Shown here piece by piece: positions 7,450 to 15,125 of a stretch of DNA of 16,603 bases. Position 1 is the stretch's first letter; the number at the start of each line of letters is the position of its first letter. The notes beneath the pieces were generated by a model. That model saw only the letters and a program-made list of their open reading frames with translations, searched no databases and was not told the DNA's origin. The stretch comes from Pseudomonadota bacterium (GTDB lineage: Bacteria > Pseudomonadota > Gammaproteobacteria > UBA6186 > Azoamicaceae). The DNA is taken from positions 1-16,603 of the forward strand of contig JAJZUR010000018.1 in NCBI GenBank assembly GCA_021848375.1, read 5' to 3'. The position numbers were made by a program, and so were the translations under genes.

Positions 7450-7925
7450 TGCACAAATCCAGTTTCACCAACAATCGTCACTGTATTGCCGCCCGAAATC
7501 GTAATACTATCGCTATTGACGACGGTACAATCACTCGCCGTTAATGCTTGCCCTAACCCATTAAAGTAAATGGGCCAATCTGCCGTATATGTTAACGTAA
7601 TACCAGATGGAGCAGTTTTGACATACCCATTGGTGCGATTCGCAGGATCCATAATCGATGTAAAAGTCGCGCCGCTGCACGTACCGCCTTCAGTCCGGCG
7701 CAGAATAGTGATTGAATTTGCAGATACGTTAAATTGAATATGGGTACCAGAACCCACCGCCAGTTTACGTGCATAACGAAGACTATTTAATACTTCATCG
7801 TAATACACTTGCCGATTATAAGTAATGTTTGAAAAAAATCGCGGATAAGTTATCGCTGCCAAAATACCGATGATCACCATGACCATCACCAATTCGACCA
7901 TTGTATACCCGTCTGATTGCGACAT
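7446..7925 (-). CDS. mshC: MshC-like minor pilin
   Basis: This 159-residue prepilin has a very short leader (six residues ending DG) before YTMVELVMVMVIIGILAA, with Glu5 conserved and Tyr at position +1. The following PRFF, then DEVLNSLRYARKLAVGSG, and the C-terminal ETGFV match the MshC family. The upstream sequence has no convincing Shine-Dalgarno, unusual in this operon, so expression may depend on reinitiation after mshA 29 bases away. It forms a GTGA overlap with mshD. Probably a low-abundance pilin of the tip complex. Confidence 0.85.
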   Translation of the reverse strand: MSQSDGYTMVELVMVMVIIGILAAITYPRFFSNITYNRQVYYDEVLNSLRYARKLAVGSGTHIQFNVSANSITILRRTEGGTCSGATFTSIMDPANRTNGYVKTAPSGITLTYTADWPIYFNGLGQALTASDCTVVNSDSITISGGNTVTIVGETGFVQ

Positions 7926-7938
7926 TCAGCACCGCAAA

Positions 7939-7962
7939 CTCAAATTATTGAGAATTATTGAG
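7939..7962 (-). repeat. tandem 10-bp duplication with small hairpin at the mshA 3' end
   Basis: AATTATTGAG (plus-strand sense) occurs twice head to tail, at 7943-7952 and 7953-7962; the second copy contains the mshA stop codon. The sequence 7939-7952 can also fold as CTCAA-ATTA-TTGAG, a 5-bp stem with a 4-base loop, between mshA and mshC. There is no T-run after it, so it is not a classical terminator. It might stabilise or define the 3' end of a mshA mRNA. Confidence 0.4.
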
Positions 7963-8476
7963 AGGTTGAAGTCACCGCGCCTGTTCCAATGTTATACGTA
8001 ATCGTAATCGCACTTGCCGGACCGTAAACGAATATACAATTGGCCCCAGTGGTCGTACTTAAAGAGTAACAATTGGGTGTTGCAGTGGCACAAGGCGGCG
8101 CTGCGGTTTGAACCGTAGGAGGATTGTTCAAGACGGAGTTAACCATGGTTAAACATTGAGCAGCTGTTATCGTTGTGGTACTACCTGCACCACCATCTGG
8201 CCAGCCATTACCGTTCACATTTACAGTGGTCCCGTCTAATGTTACGGTTGATGCGGTGCTCGATGAACCCGCAGCAATCCAAGCGGCATGGGCAATACTA
8301 ACCGCTGCGCCTAAACCACCTGCCAACCCTTGGTTAGCGGCATCACGTGCTTGGGTAGTTAAGTTAGCAAATTTCGGTAAAGCAGTAGCGGACAAAATAC
8401 CAATTAAAATGATAACGATAACCAATTCGATTAAGGTAAAACCTTTTTTATCATTCCTTAGGGCAATTGTTTCCAC
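7955..8476 (-). CDS. mshA: major MSHA-type pilin (MshA-like)
   Basis: This type IVa-like prepilin of about 173 residues is the predicted filament subunit. The leader ends DKKG, then FTLIELVIVIILIGILSATALPKF with Glu5 present; the following ANLTTQARDAANQGLAGGLGAAV closely resembles MshA of Vibrio/Shewanella. A GWPDG motif (92-96 counted from the TTG) and four Cys mark the globular domain. No ATG exists before the cleavage site: candidates are TTG (8479) and GTG (8476). AAGGAG sits four bases from the first and seven from the second, so GTG is preferred. It has its own predicted promoter and lies between the assembly genes and the minor pilins. Only one mshA/mshB-type gene is present, where Vibrio has two. 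Confidence 0.9.
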   Translation of the reverse strand: METIALRNDKKGFTLIELVIVIILIGILSATALPKFANLTTQARDAANQGLAGGLGAAVSIAHAAWIAAGSSSTASTVTLDGTTVNVNGNGWPDGGAGSTTTITAAQCLTMVNSVLNNPPTVQTAAPPCATATPNCYSLSTTTGANCIFVYGPASAITITYNIGTGAVTSTSQ

Positions 8477-8483
8477 CAATGCT

Positions 8484-8489
8484 CTCCTT
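8484..8489 (-). promoter_or_regulatory. ribosome binding site deciding the mshA start
   Basis: AAGGAG on the minus strand is seven bases upstream of the GTG at 8476 and four from the TTG at 8479. The spacing favours GTG as the initiation codon of the major pilin. Confidence 0.7.
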
Positions 8490-8517
8490 GCTATCCATTT
8501 ATAGATATCTTTCTCAG

Positions 8518-8547
8518 AGTATAGTCTGACTTTATGCTACTTACCAA
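8518..8547 (-). promoter_or_regulatory. predicted sigma70 promoter before mshA
   Basis: On the minus strand TTGGTA (8547-8542) and TATACT (8523-8518) are separated by 18 bp. The -35 matches four of six positions and the -10 five of six. It overlaps the end of mshG, and transcription would begin about 35 bases before mshA. An internal promoter would let the shaft subunit and minor pilins be made in excess over the assembly machinery, as reported for the MSHA structural genes in Vibrio. Prediction only. Confidence 0.55.
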
Positions 8548-9763
8548 GGGCAACTTTCCACAGATCCCACATGGGAAGGAATATACCCAACGCTAACAAT
8601 AAGACAAAACCTGCAATAATGAAAATTAAAATTGGTTCAATAGCATCCCCCAGCCTTTTTACATCGTAATCCACTTCCCGCTCATAATAGTCAGCTACTT
8701 CATCTAATAATCGATCAATTTCCCCCGTTTCTTCGCCAATGGATAACATTTGGATGACCAAAGAGGTAAACATCGCTGTCTTGGTTGCCGCGAGCGTTAA
8801 CGATTCACCTCGTTCAATATAGGTTCGCATCACAATAATTTGCTCAGAGACATACACATTATCCGTTGTTTTTGCAATCATGTTGATGGCTTCTAACAGC
8901 GGCACACCAGTGCGCATGGATAAGGCAAAACTGCGGCAAAATCGCGATAATAACGCGCGCTGTATAATACTGCCGATGAGCGGAATGCTTAATTTCCATT
9001 TATCCCAAGCACGCCGGCCAATGGGTGTGCGAATATAAGAAACAAATAGGAAAATCGCACCCAAAATGGCGGCTAATAGGATATACCAATATTGCACCAT
9101 AAAATCCGAGGTACCAATTAAGATCCGCGTTGGCAAAGGCAATGTTGCATGAAACTGGCCAAAAAATTTCGCAAAAGCAGGGATGACAAATATATTAACA
9201 ATAACAACGGCGATTACAATGACCGACAAAACCGTAATGGGATAGCGAATTGCGGTTTTAATTTGCTTTTTGGTACTCGTTTCTCGTTCAAAATGAACTG
9301 CTACTTGACGAAAGACTTCATCCAAACTGCCCGTATTATCGCCGACATTGACAAGCGCTGTCATTAAGGTTGGAAAAATATCGGGGTGACGCCGCATGGC
9401 AACTGATAGTGATTGTCCCCCTTCCAGGGTCGCTAACACATCTGCCAAAGCTAATTTCAATTTGAAATTTTTAGCGCTATCCATTACGACATGCGCCGCT
9501 TTTACAATAGGGACACCCGCTTTCATGAGTGAATACAGTTGCCGACATAAGAAGGTCAAATCTTCAATGGTGGGCATATCAAGATGCAAGAAATCTGAAA
9601 GGCTGCCTTTGGTCGCTGCCTTTTCAACATAGAGTTCAATATAAATCGGGGTAATGCCTGTGCGGATCAGTTCTAAGGCAACACCCGATTCATTGGTACC
9701 ATCAATAATCCCTGTCACGACCTTGCCAGTTTTATCTCGTCCCTGATATTGATAACGCGGCAT
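8537..9763 (-). CDS. mshG: MshG, GspF/PilC-family inner-membrane platform protein
   Basis: This 408-residue polytopic protein couples the MshE motor to pilin polymerisation. The N-terminal YQYQGRDKTGKVVTGIIDG is the family's opening motif. Two T2SSF repeats follow (about 70-193 and 273-397), each with the paired signature: GDNTGSLDEVF (141-151) and GEETGEIDRLL (343-353). Membrane helices are evident near 172-197, 223-244 and 376-397. Length is typical for GspF/PilC. The ATG is preceded by AAGGA overlapping the mshE stop ten bases upstream, so translation is coupled. The downstream gap to mshA holds only a promoter; mshF, which usually follows, is absent. Confidence 0.93.
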   Translation of the reverse strand: MPRYQYQGRDKTGKVVTGIIDGTNESGVALELIRTGITPIYIELYVEKAATKGSLSDFLHLDMPTIEDLTFLCRQLYSLMKAGVPIVKAAHVVMDSAKNFKLKLALADVLATLEGGQSLSVAMRRHPDIFPTLMTALVNVGDNTGSLDEVFRQVAVHFERETSTKKQIKTAIRYPITVLSVIVIAVVIVNIFVIPAFAKFFGQFHATLPLPTRILIGTSDFMVQYWYILLAAILGAIFLFVSYIRTPIGRRAWDKWKLSIPLIGSIIQRALLSRFCRSFALSMRTGVPLLEAINMIAKTTDNVYVSEQIIVMRTYIERGESLTLAATKTAMFTSLVIQMLSIGEETGEIDRLLDEVADYYEREVDYDVKRLGDAIEPILIFIIAGFVLLLALGIFLPMWDLWKVALGK

Positions 9764-9773
9764 TCCATTGTCC

Positions 9774-11489
9774 TTACACTAATTCACCTGATAATCTAAA
9801 AACTTCAGTTAATGTGGTAATACCCGCGACTGCATATTCAAAAGCCCCTTTCACGAGTGGGGTAAAACCAGGTTGTGATTTTGCCAAATGCATAAACAAA
9901 TTGGTGTCATTCGCTCGCAATGCATCAGCCAATTCCACGGATATTTCTAAATATTCATAAACCCCAATTCGTCCCCGATAGCCGCTGCGATTGCAGCGAG
10001 AACAGCCGGCTCCGTGTTTAAAGGAAAAAGATTGTTCAGCAGTTCCCAAAAATCCTGCAATCCACATTTTTTCATGCTCATTTGGCGTATAGTTTTCAAT
10101 ACAGGCATCACAAATTTTTCTAACCAACCGCTGCGCTAATACTCCGCGTAATGCGCCGGCCACTAAAAATCCTTCAGCACCCATATCAATCAAGCGTACC
10201 GTACTACTCACGGCATCATTGGTATGTAACGTGGAAAATACTAAGTGCCCGGTTAAAGCTGCGCGCAGCGCAATTTCTACCGTCTCAGAATCTCGAATTT
10301 CACCGACCATCACAATATCTGGATCATGTCGCACAACTGCTCTTAAGATATCGGCAAAGTCTAAATGTATCGCTGTATTAACCTGAACTTGGTTTACTCG
10401 CGGCAACACATATTCAACCGGATCTTCAATCGTTATAATCTTCTTTGCCTCTGTATTTAAGGCATTTAACATCGCGTACAAACTGGTTGTTTTACCACTC
10501 CCAGTTGGTCCCGTTACCAATATCATGCCATTCGGACGATGGATTAAATAGTTTACTTTTTCTAATAATTTCCGCTCCATACCCAATTGATCAAGCTCTA
10601 ATATGCCCTTACCTTGGTCCAATATTCGCATGACCACCGACTCTCCATAATGCGTCGGCATAATCGCCACTCGTATATCGATATTATGACCTTTAACTAC
10701 CATGGCAAAGCGGCCATCTTGCGGCAATCTTTTTTCTGAAATATTCATGTTGGCAATCAATTTAATTCTTAATACGAGCGCCGCTACAATTTCTTTGCTC
10801 GGAATAATGTGTTCGTGCAATACGCCATCGATTCGTTGTCGAATGCGCAACACCTTATCATCGGGTTCAATATGAATATCAGAGGCGCCCATTTGCACTG
10901 CATCTTCAAAAATAGAATCTAACAATTTTACGACGGGTGCGGCATCCGCACTGATGGCTTCTACAACTTCTGGTTCTTCTTTAGATTCAACGATTTCTTC
11001 TTTGAGTGCTTTTGCAAAAGAAGCAATATCTTCGGTTCTACGATAAACCAAATCAAAAATGCGCAACAAATCATTTTCCAATACTAAAGCAATTTGGATG
11101 GAACCATTTAAGACGCGCACCAATTCATCATAAGCGACCAAATCGGTTGGATCTGCCATTCCGACCAAGTAATTACCATTGGCATTCTCCAATAAAATTA
11201 CGCGAAAACGACGGGCGATTCGTTCCGGTAATTTTTGAATCACTTCTTGTTTAATATCATACTGTTTTAAATCGATGTAAGGGATCTTTAACTGTTCAGA
11301 CAGCGTTTTTACCAAGACTCCTTCTTTGATAAATTTCATCTCAATTAAAATATCGCCGAGCTTTCCCCCATGCTCTCTTTGCTCATTCAGGGCTTTTTGT
11401 AACTGATCCGAGGTAATATGCCCGGCCTGCACCAGCATATCGCCAATTTTTAATTTTCTTAAGCTTCCTCGAAAGCCTTCAGTTGCCAT
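9774..11489 (-). CDS. mshE: MshE pilus assembly ATPase with MshEN c-di-GMP-binding domain
   Basis: This 571-residue hexameric GspE/PilB-family ATPase powers pilus extension at the inner membrane. The N-terminus contains the tandem 24-residue MshEN motifs (14-37 and 43-66, five-residue spacer), the c-di-GMP receptor known from Vibrio MshE; both start with Lys where the consensus has Arg. The ATPase core has Walker A GPTGSGKTT (327-335), the Asp box ITIEDPVEY (352-360), Walker B DPDIVMVGEIRD (389-400, Glu397) and the His box TGHLVFSTLHTNDA (413-426). A tetracysteine zinc site is present (Cys460, Cys463, Cys496, Cys499). All catalytic residues look intact. It starts two bases after mshN, with AAAGGA overlapping the mshN end. 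Confidence 0.95.
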   Translation of the reverse strand: MATEGFRGSLRKLKIGDMLVQAGHITSDQLQKALNEQREHGGKLGDILIEMKFIKEGVLVKTLSEQLKIPYIDLKQYDIKQEVIQKLPERIARRFRVILLENANGNYLVGMADPTDLVAYDELVRVLNGSIQIALVLENDLLRIFDLVYRRTEDIASFAKALKEEIVESKEEPEVVEAISADAAPVVKLLDSIFEDAVQMGASDIHIEPDDKVLRIRQRIDGVLHEHIIPSKEIVAALVLRIKLIANMNISEKRLPQDGRFAMVVKGHNIDIRVAIMPTHYGESVVMRILDQGKGILELDQLGMERKLLEKVNYLIHRPNGMILVTGPTGSGKTTSLYAMLNALNTEAKKIITIEDPVEYVLPRVNQVQVNTAIHLDFADILRAVVRHDPDIVMVGEIRDSETVEIALRAALTGHLVFSTLHTNDAVSSTVRLIDMGAEGFLVAGALRGVLAQRLVRKICDACIENYTPNEHEKMWIAGFLGTAEQSFSFKHGAGCSRCNRSGYRGRIGVYEYLEISVELADALRANDTNLFMHLAKSQPGFTPLVKGAFEYAVAGITTLTEVFRLSGELV

Positions 11490-11491
11490 AG

Positions 11492-12319
11492 TTATCCTTT
11501 CAATGCCTTAATGCGCACATTAATATATTCCAACACGCTGGGATCAACTTTTCCTTCTTGCTGCAAACGTTGATAGCCTTCCAGGGCCGCATCGCGCTGT
11601 CCTTCTGAATCCAATGCAATGGATACTCCTAATAGCCACAATGGATTACTGGGCTCTTCTTGTAATAACCGATAATATTGCTGCCTTGCCAACGCAAAAT
11701 GCCCCGTTTCCTGATAAATATGTCCTAAAAATGCAACATAATTTTTATCTTGTTTTCGACTATCTTTCACCTTAACCAATAAAGACAGGGCTTTTTCCGG
11801 CTCCTGGCGTTTATCATGCACCATTGCCATTAGCCTTAAAAAATCTGCATTATTTTCAGCAATTCTTAAACCTTCCAGCAAGGTTTCTTCTGCCAGTTCC
11901 AACTGATTTTGTTTTATATATAAGGTTGCCAATTCTGTTCTGGCAAGATGATGATTGGGCGCTTGATTCAAAATGCCCATTAAAAATTTTTGTGCAAGTA
12001 CTGTTTCGCCATGACTAATGTGTTCCATCGCACGTCGATAATCTACCATAATCTCTTCATCATCGGTTAACTTCGGTTGAGTTTTTTCAAAAATGGGCTC
12101 TTCTATTACTTTTGCCAAGGGTGATGGTAATGCATTGGTTCGAGAACGATCATGATGGGGTAAATCTAATACCACGGCGGATTTAGCAGGTTTTATGACC
12201 GTCGGTGTTTCCTGCGGTAATTCTATGACTCGCTCAGAGACTGTCCAAGCAAATACAGCCACTGGAAATACTATTATTCCCTCAGCAATTAGGCCCTTTA
12301 CAATGGTACCGATTCTCAT
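11492..12319 (-). CDS. mshN: MshN-like TPR protein, short N-terminus
   Basis: This 275-residue protein has one N-terminal membrane anchor (about residues 9-26), a Pro-rich periplasmic linker, and a C-terminal array of about five TPR-like helical pairs (about 88-257). It lies between the secretin gene and mshE, as MshN does, and probably assists secretin assembly or docking. Family members usually carry some 30 or more cytoplasmic residues before the anchor; here there are about eight. The ATG at 12319 is supported by AGGAG ten bases upstream, and an in-frame TAG nine bases upstream excludes a longer start. The gene begins 38 bp inside mshL, an unusually long overlap for this operon, at the place mshM normally occupies. 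Confidence 0.78.
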   Translation of the reverse strand: MRIGTIVKGLIAEGIIVFPVAVFAWTVSERVIELPQETPTVIKPAKSAVVLDLPHHDRSRTNALPSPLAKVIEEPIFEKTQPKLTDDEEIMVDYRRAMEHISHGETVLAQKFLMGILNQAPNHHLARTELATLYIKQNQLELAEETLLEGLRIAENNADFLRLMAMVHDKRQEPEKALSLLVKVKDSRKQDKNYVAFLGHIYQETGHFALARQQYYRLLQEEPSNPLWLLGVSIALDSEGQRDAALEGYQRLQQEGKVDPSVLEYINVRIKALKG

Positions 12320-14096
12320 CTTGTACTATCTCCTCATTCATTTTTCTAAACCGATCTAAGGAATTATCTATTTTTTCAGACCACGTGCCGCCATCCACTA
12401 CGATAGGGCGTAATAAAATGACCAATTCGCTCTTTTGCAGACTTTGCACGGCATGCCTAAAGAATTTTCCAAAAAAGGGTAAATCTTTCAAGATAGGGAT
12501 CCCTTCTGTTAAGGTAGAATTTTGATTTTGCATTAATCCCCCAATAATAACCATTTCGCCATTGCGCGCTCTCACCATCGTATCGGATTCGCGCACTGTA
12601 CTTTTAGCAAGCGGATACGATTGAGCCTGTCCATTTAAAGTAAAATTTTTAATATCATCTTCCACGTTACTGACGGTTGGATGGATATGTAAAGTAACCA
12701 CATTTTTATCGGTAATTTGCGGAGTCACATCTAAAGCAATGCCTGAGAAAAAGGAGTCAAATGTTACCGAAGGCGTTGTCGCTGTAGTCGCAGCGGAGGC
12801 TGTAGTCGTGGTCGATATATTGGTAATAAAAAACCGATCATCTCCGACTTTAATTAAAGCTTTTTGATTATTTGTCGTTGAAATTCGGGGGCTCGATAAA
12901 ACTTGTACTTTACCTTGTGTTCCTAATAACTCCAAAAATGCTCCAACGTTTTTGTAATTCATGGCTAACGCAAAAACCCCGCCAAAAGCCGCGGTATTGG
13001 ATGCAAAATTGGTTGTACCCTGCCCCGGCGTTACGTTGGCAGTTGTATTGTCTAGGTTGGCATTTAAGATAGGCAAACTGTCACCAACCGCTGGCGCGTT
13101 TTGAATAACTTCTCCGCCAGTAAGCGTTGATTGAATTCGGCCGCTTAACATTGACCAATTGATCCCTGCTTGGAAACTATCATTTAATTGCACCTCTAAA
13201 ATTTTCGCTTCTAAAATAACCTGACGGTTAAGCGAGGTTTCCGCACTCTTTAAAAAGTCTTCTACTCGTTTTAATTCTTCCGGCATGGCTTGTACCACAA
13301 CCAAATTGGCAAGAGGACTAACAGCAACTTTTCTGCCTTCACCTGATCCAATTAATGTTTCAATCGTTGTTTGCAACTCTTTCCAAAAATCTGCTTTAAA
13401 TGAGGTTGTAATCATACTATTGATGGTGTTGGAATTTGAACCTGCCGTTCCGGTTCCTTGAGCCGGCGTATTGGTCTGGGAAATGGGGGTAGAGGTGCCT
13501 GTCTGCGTGTTCGAAGCAGAACTGCCGGATGAACTTAAAGAACCCGCAGAAACTTGGATCTCTGAAGCACCATCGCGTTTAAGATCTAAATAATTAACGG
13601 AAAAGGCTCTTGTTTGTAAGGTTGCAGGTAGTATTTCAACCCCTTGCGCCGTTTCACGAAAATCATAACCATACACACTGCGCACGGTATCTAACACTTC
13701 TGGAACAGTCACCCTTTTCAGCTGCAGAGAAATTTTGCCCTCAACCGAAGGGTGCACGGTAATATTGAAGGGTGTTCCTTCCACTAAACTTAAAAAAAAT
13801 GTCTTAGCAGGGACGTCTTCAGCGTATAAATCAAAACGTTTTTCCGTCGTTAACGCTGTTTTAGCTTGATTCCCTGTAATATTTGGCATCAAAGCTTTTT
13901 TAACGCCTTCTGGTAATTGAACCTTCGATCCCTGTTTTACCCTATAATTTCCATCGGAACTACTTTGCAACATCTCATCGATATCTCGAGCAGTCGCTGT
14001 TTCCTTGTTAACGGAAATAGGCTGACACCCAAAAAGCAATAGAATCGCGCATAATGAACCGAACAATCCCAACCAATAGTAACTCTGAACTCTCAT
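12282..14096 (-). CDS. mshL: MshL outer-membrane secretin
   Basis: This 604-residue secretin lipoprotein forms the channel through which the pilus leaves the cell. A lipobox-like LLFGC puts Cys24 at the mature N-terminus. An STN/N0 domain (about 87-155) is followed by a second periplasmic domain interrupted by a Ser/Thr/Gly/Asn-rich segment (about 182-228). The secretin core (about 290-568) ends with the conserved run RNGEMVIIGGLM (511-522), GIPILKDLPFFGKFF (532-546), SELVILLRPIVV (556-567). The last residues contain Cys599 and Cys604 and lie in the overlap with mshN. The ATG overlaps the mshK stop (ATGA) and AAGGA precedes it by nine bases. Confidence 0.93.
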   Translation of the reverse strand: MRVQSYYWLGLFGSLCAILLLFGCQPISVNKETATARDIDEMLQSSSDGNYRVKQGSKVQLPEGVKKALMPNITGNQAKTALTTEKRFDLYAEDVPAKTFFLSLVEGTPFNITVHPSVEGKISLQLKRVTVPEVLDTVRSVYGYDFRETAQGVEILPATLQTRAFSVNYLDLKRDGASEIQVSAGSLSSSGSSASNTQTGTSTPISQTNTPAQGTGTAGSNSNTINSMITTSFKADFWKELQTTIETLIGSGEGRKVAVSPLANLVVVQAMPEELKRVEDFLKSAETSLNRQVILEAKILEVQLNDSFQAGINWSMLSGRIQSTLTGGEVIQNAPAVGDSLPILNANLDNTTANVTPGQGTTNFASNTAAFGGVFALAMNYKNVGAFLELLGTQGKVQVLSSPRISTTNNQKALIKVGDDRFFITNISTTTTASAATTATTPSVTFDSFFSGIALDVTPQITDKNVVTLHIHPTVSNVEDDIKNFTLNGQAQSYPLAKSTVRESDTMVRARNGEMVIIGGLMQNQNSTLTEGIPILKDLPFFGKFFRHAVQSLQKSELVILLRPIVVDGGTWSEKIDNSLDRFRKMNEEIVQDENRYHCKGPNC

Positions 14097-14461
14097 TTTG
14101 CAGGTTCCTTATTGATTTCTTTAAGAGGTTCCTTAATTGGAATTCCAAATAAATGCAAGACAACCTCTCCTTGTGTTCCCACTAAAGTCACACTGTAAGG
14201 ATCGATAGATTTGACCTTTTGATCACCAATCATATCCCCAACTTTCACAATGCTATTGTTAATAATAGCAAATTTACTGTCATCCGATATTAAGGTGGCA
14301 TCTAACACATAGGTCGTGACACTCACCGCTTCCTGGGTTTTTGCGGTTTCTTTGTTATAGTCACTCGGCAGCGTCGGATCCCTTTCGGGCAGGGCGGAAA
14401 CACAACTTGCCCAGAGCACACCCACGGCAACTCGGATTAGAAATGACCCACAACTAAACAT
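14093..14461 (-). CDS. mshK: MshK-like periplasmic pilus assembly protein
   Basis: This small exported protein (about 122 residues) functionally resembles PilP/GspC and probably connects the inner-membrane MshI/J complex to the secretin. An N-terminal signal sequence ends near SCVSA; the mature part begins LPERDPTLPSD, the (R)DPT-x-P motif typical of MshK. A compact beta domain with the pattern VKVGDMIGDQKVKSIDPYSVTL follows, the homology-region fold of GspC-like proteins. The open frame has another ATG at 14476, but only the one at 14461 has a plausible Shine-Dalgarno (GAGGG, eight bases upstream). It overlaps mshJ by eight bases and mshL by four. Confidence 0.82.
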   Translation of the reverse strand: MFSCGSFLIRVAVGVLWASCVSALPERDPTLPSDYNKETAKTQEAVSVTTYVLDATLISDDSKFAIINNSIVKVGDMIGDQKVKSIDPYSVTLVGTQGEVVLHLFGIPIKEPLKEINKEPAK

Positions 14462-15125
14462 CAATCCAACCCTCATTCAAACTCAAAGTATGTAAAATGA
14501 TGGTGATTTTGGCTTTGGGGTATTTTTTAACCTCATAGGTAATCTCATCCCAAATCACATTCATATTTTGTTTTTCTAAGGCTTTTAAAAACTGCAGGGT
14601 ATCAAAGTAGCCGCCCATCATTTCAACTTGCAAACCGTGGTTATATACTTGGAACTGTATGGTCTTACCATTCTCAGTAATGGTTTTCCCAGAAAATAAC
14701 GGCTTAGTTTCTAAGCTCTCTATGCTAAGTACTGTCAAGCCCACCGTTTGCATTATCAGATTATTTAAAATAGTCGTCATTTCCTTCGGCGATACCATTT
14801 TTTTAGTATCAACATAAATTTGTTGACTGAGCTTTTCGCTCCGTTGTTTTAAATTCAGGGCTTGACTGGCAAGTACCGCTGTTGGATCGCGCCCCAACAC
14901 CCCTGAAAGCGTATCAATTTGACCCTCTAATGAATTAATCTGGGTTTTAATTTCTTGCGATTTTTTTGAAATTTCCTCATTTGTTGCTAATACATAATCA
15001 TATAGCGTTGTATACCACACAAAATAAATAAAGGCCAAAACAGTTATGCCAATTAAAATCCGTTCTCTTAGCGAAAAGGCGTTAAATTTTTTTTCTAATA
15101 GCAAAACTAGTTCATGGCTGTTCAT
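14454..15125 (-). CDS. mshJ: MshJ (PilO/GspM-like) inner-membrane assembly protein
   Basis: This bitopic protein of about 223 residues has a short cytoplasmic head, one transmembrane helix (about residues 25-43 from the ATG, RILIGITVLAFIYFVWYTT), a long coiled-coil-prone region and a ferredoxin-like periplasmic domain. The C-terminus TLSLNEGWIDV matches the conserved MshJ ending (LS-x-x-x-GWI-x-V). It is expected to pair with the PilN-like neighbour in the alignment complex. The frame is open from a TTG at 15146, but the ATG at 15125 is favoured by codon and family length. It overlaps mshI2 by 14 bp. Confidence 0.87.
   Translation of the reverse strand: MNSHELVLLLEKKFNAFSLRERILIGITVLAFIYFVWYTTLYDYVLATNEEISKKSQEIKTQINSLEGQIDTLSGVLGRDPTAVLASQALNLKQRSEKLSQQIYVDTKKMVSPKEMTTILNNLIMQTVGLTVLSIESLETKPLFSGKTITENGKTIQFQVYNHGLQVEMMGGYFDTLQFLKALEKQNMNVIWDEITYEVKKYPKAKITIILHTLSLNEGWIDV

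Noticed and set aside
8175..8504. Plus-strand open frame opposite mshA
   Set aside because: It mirrors the pilin gene; its translation has no recognisable domain and its start has no ribosome binding site.
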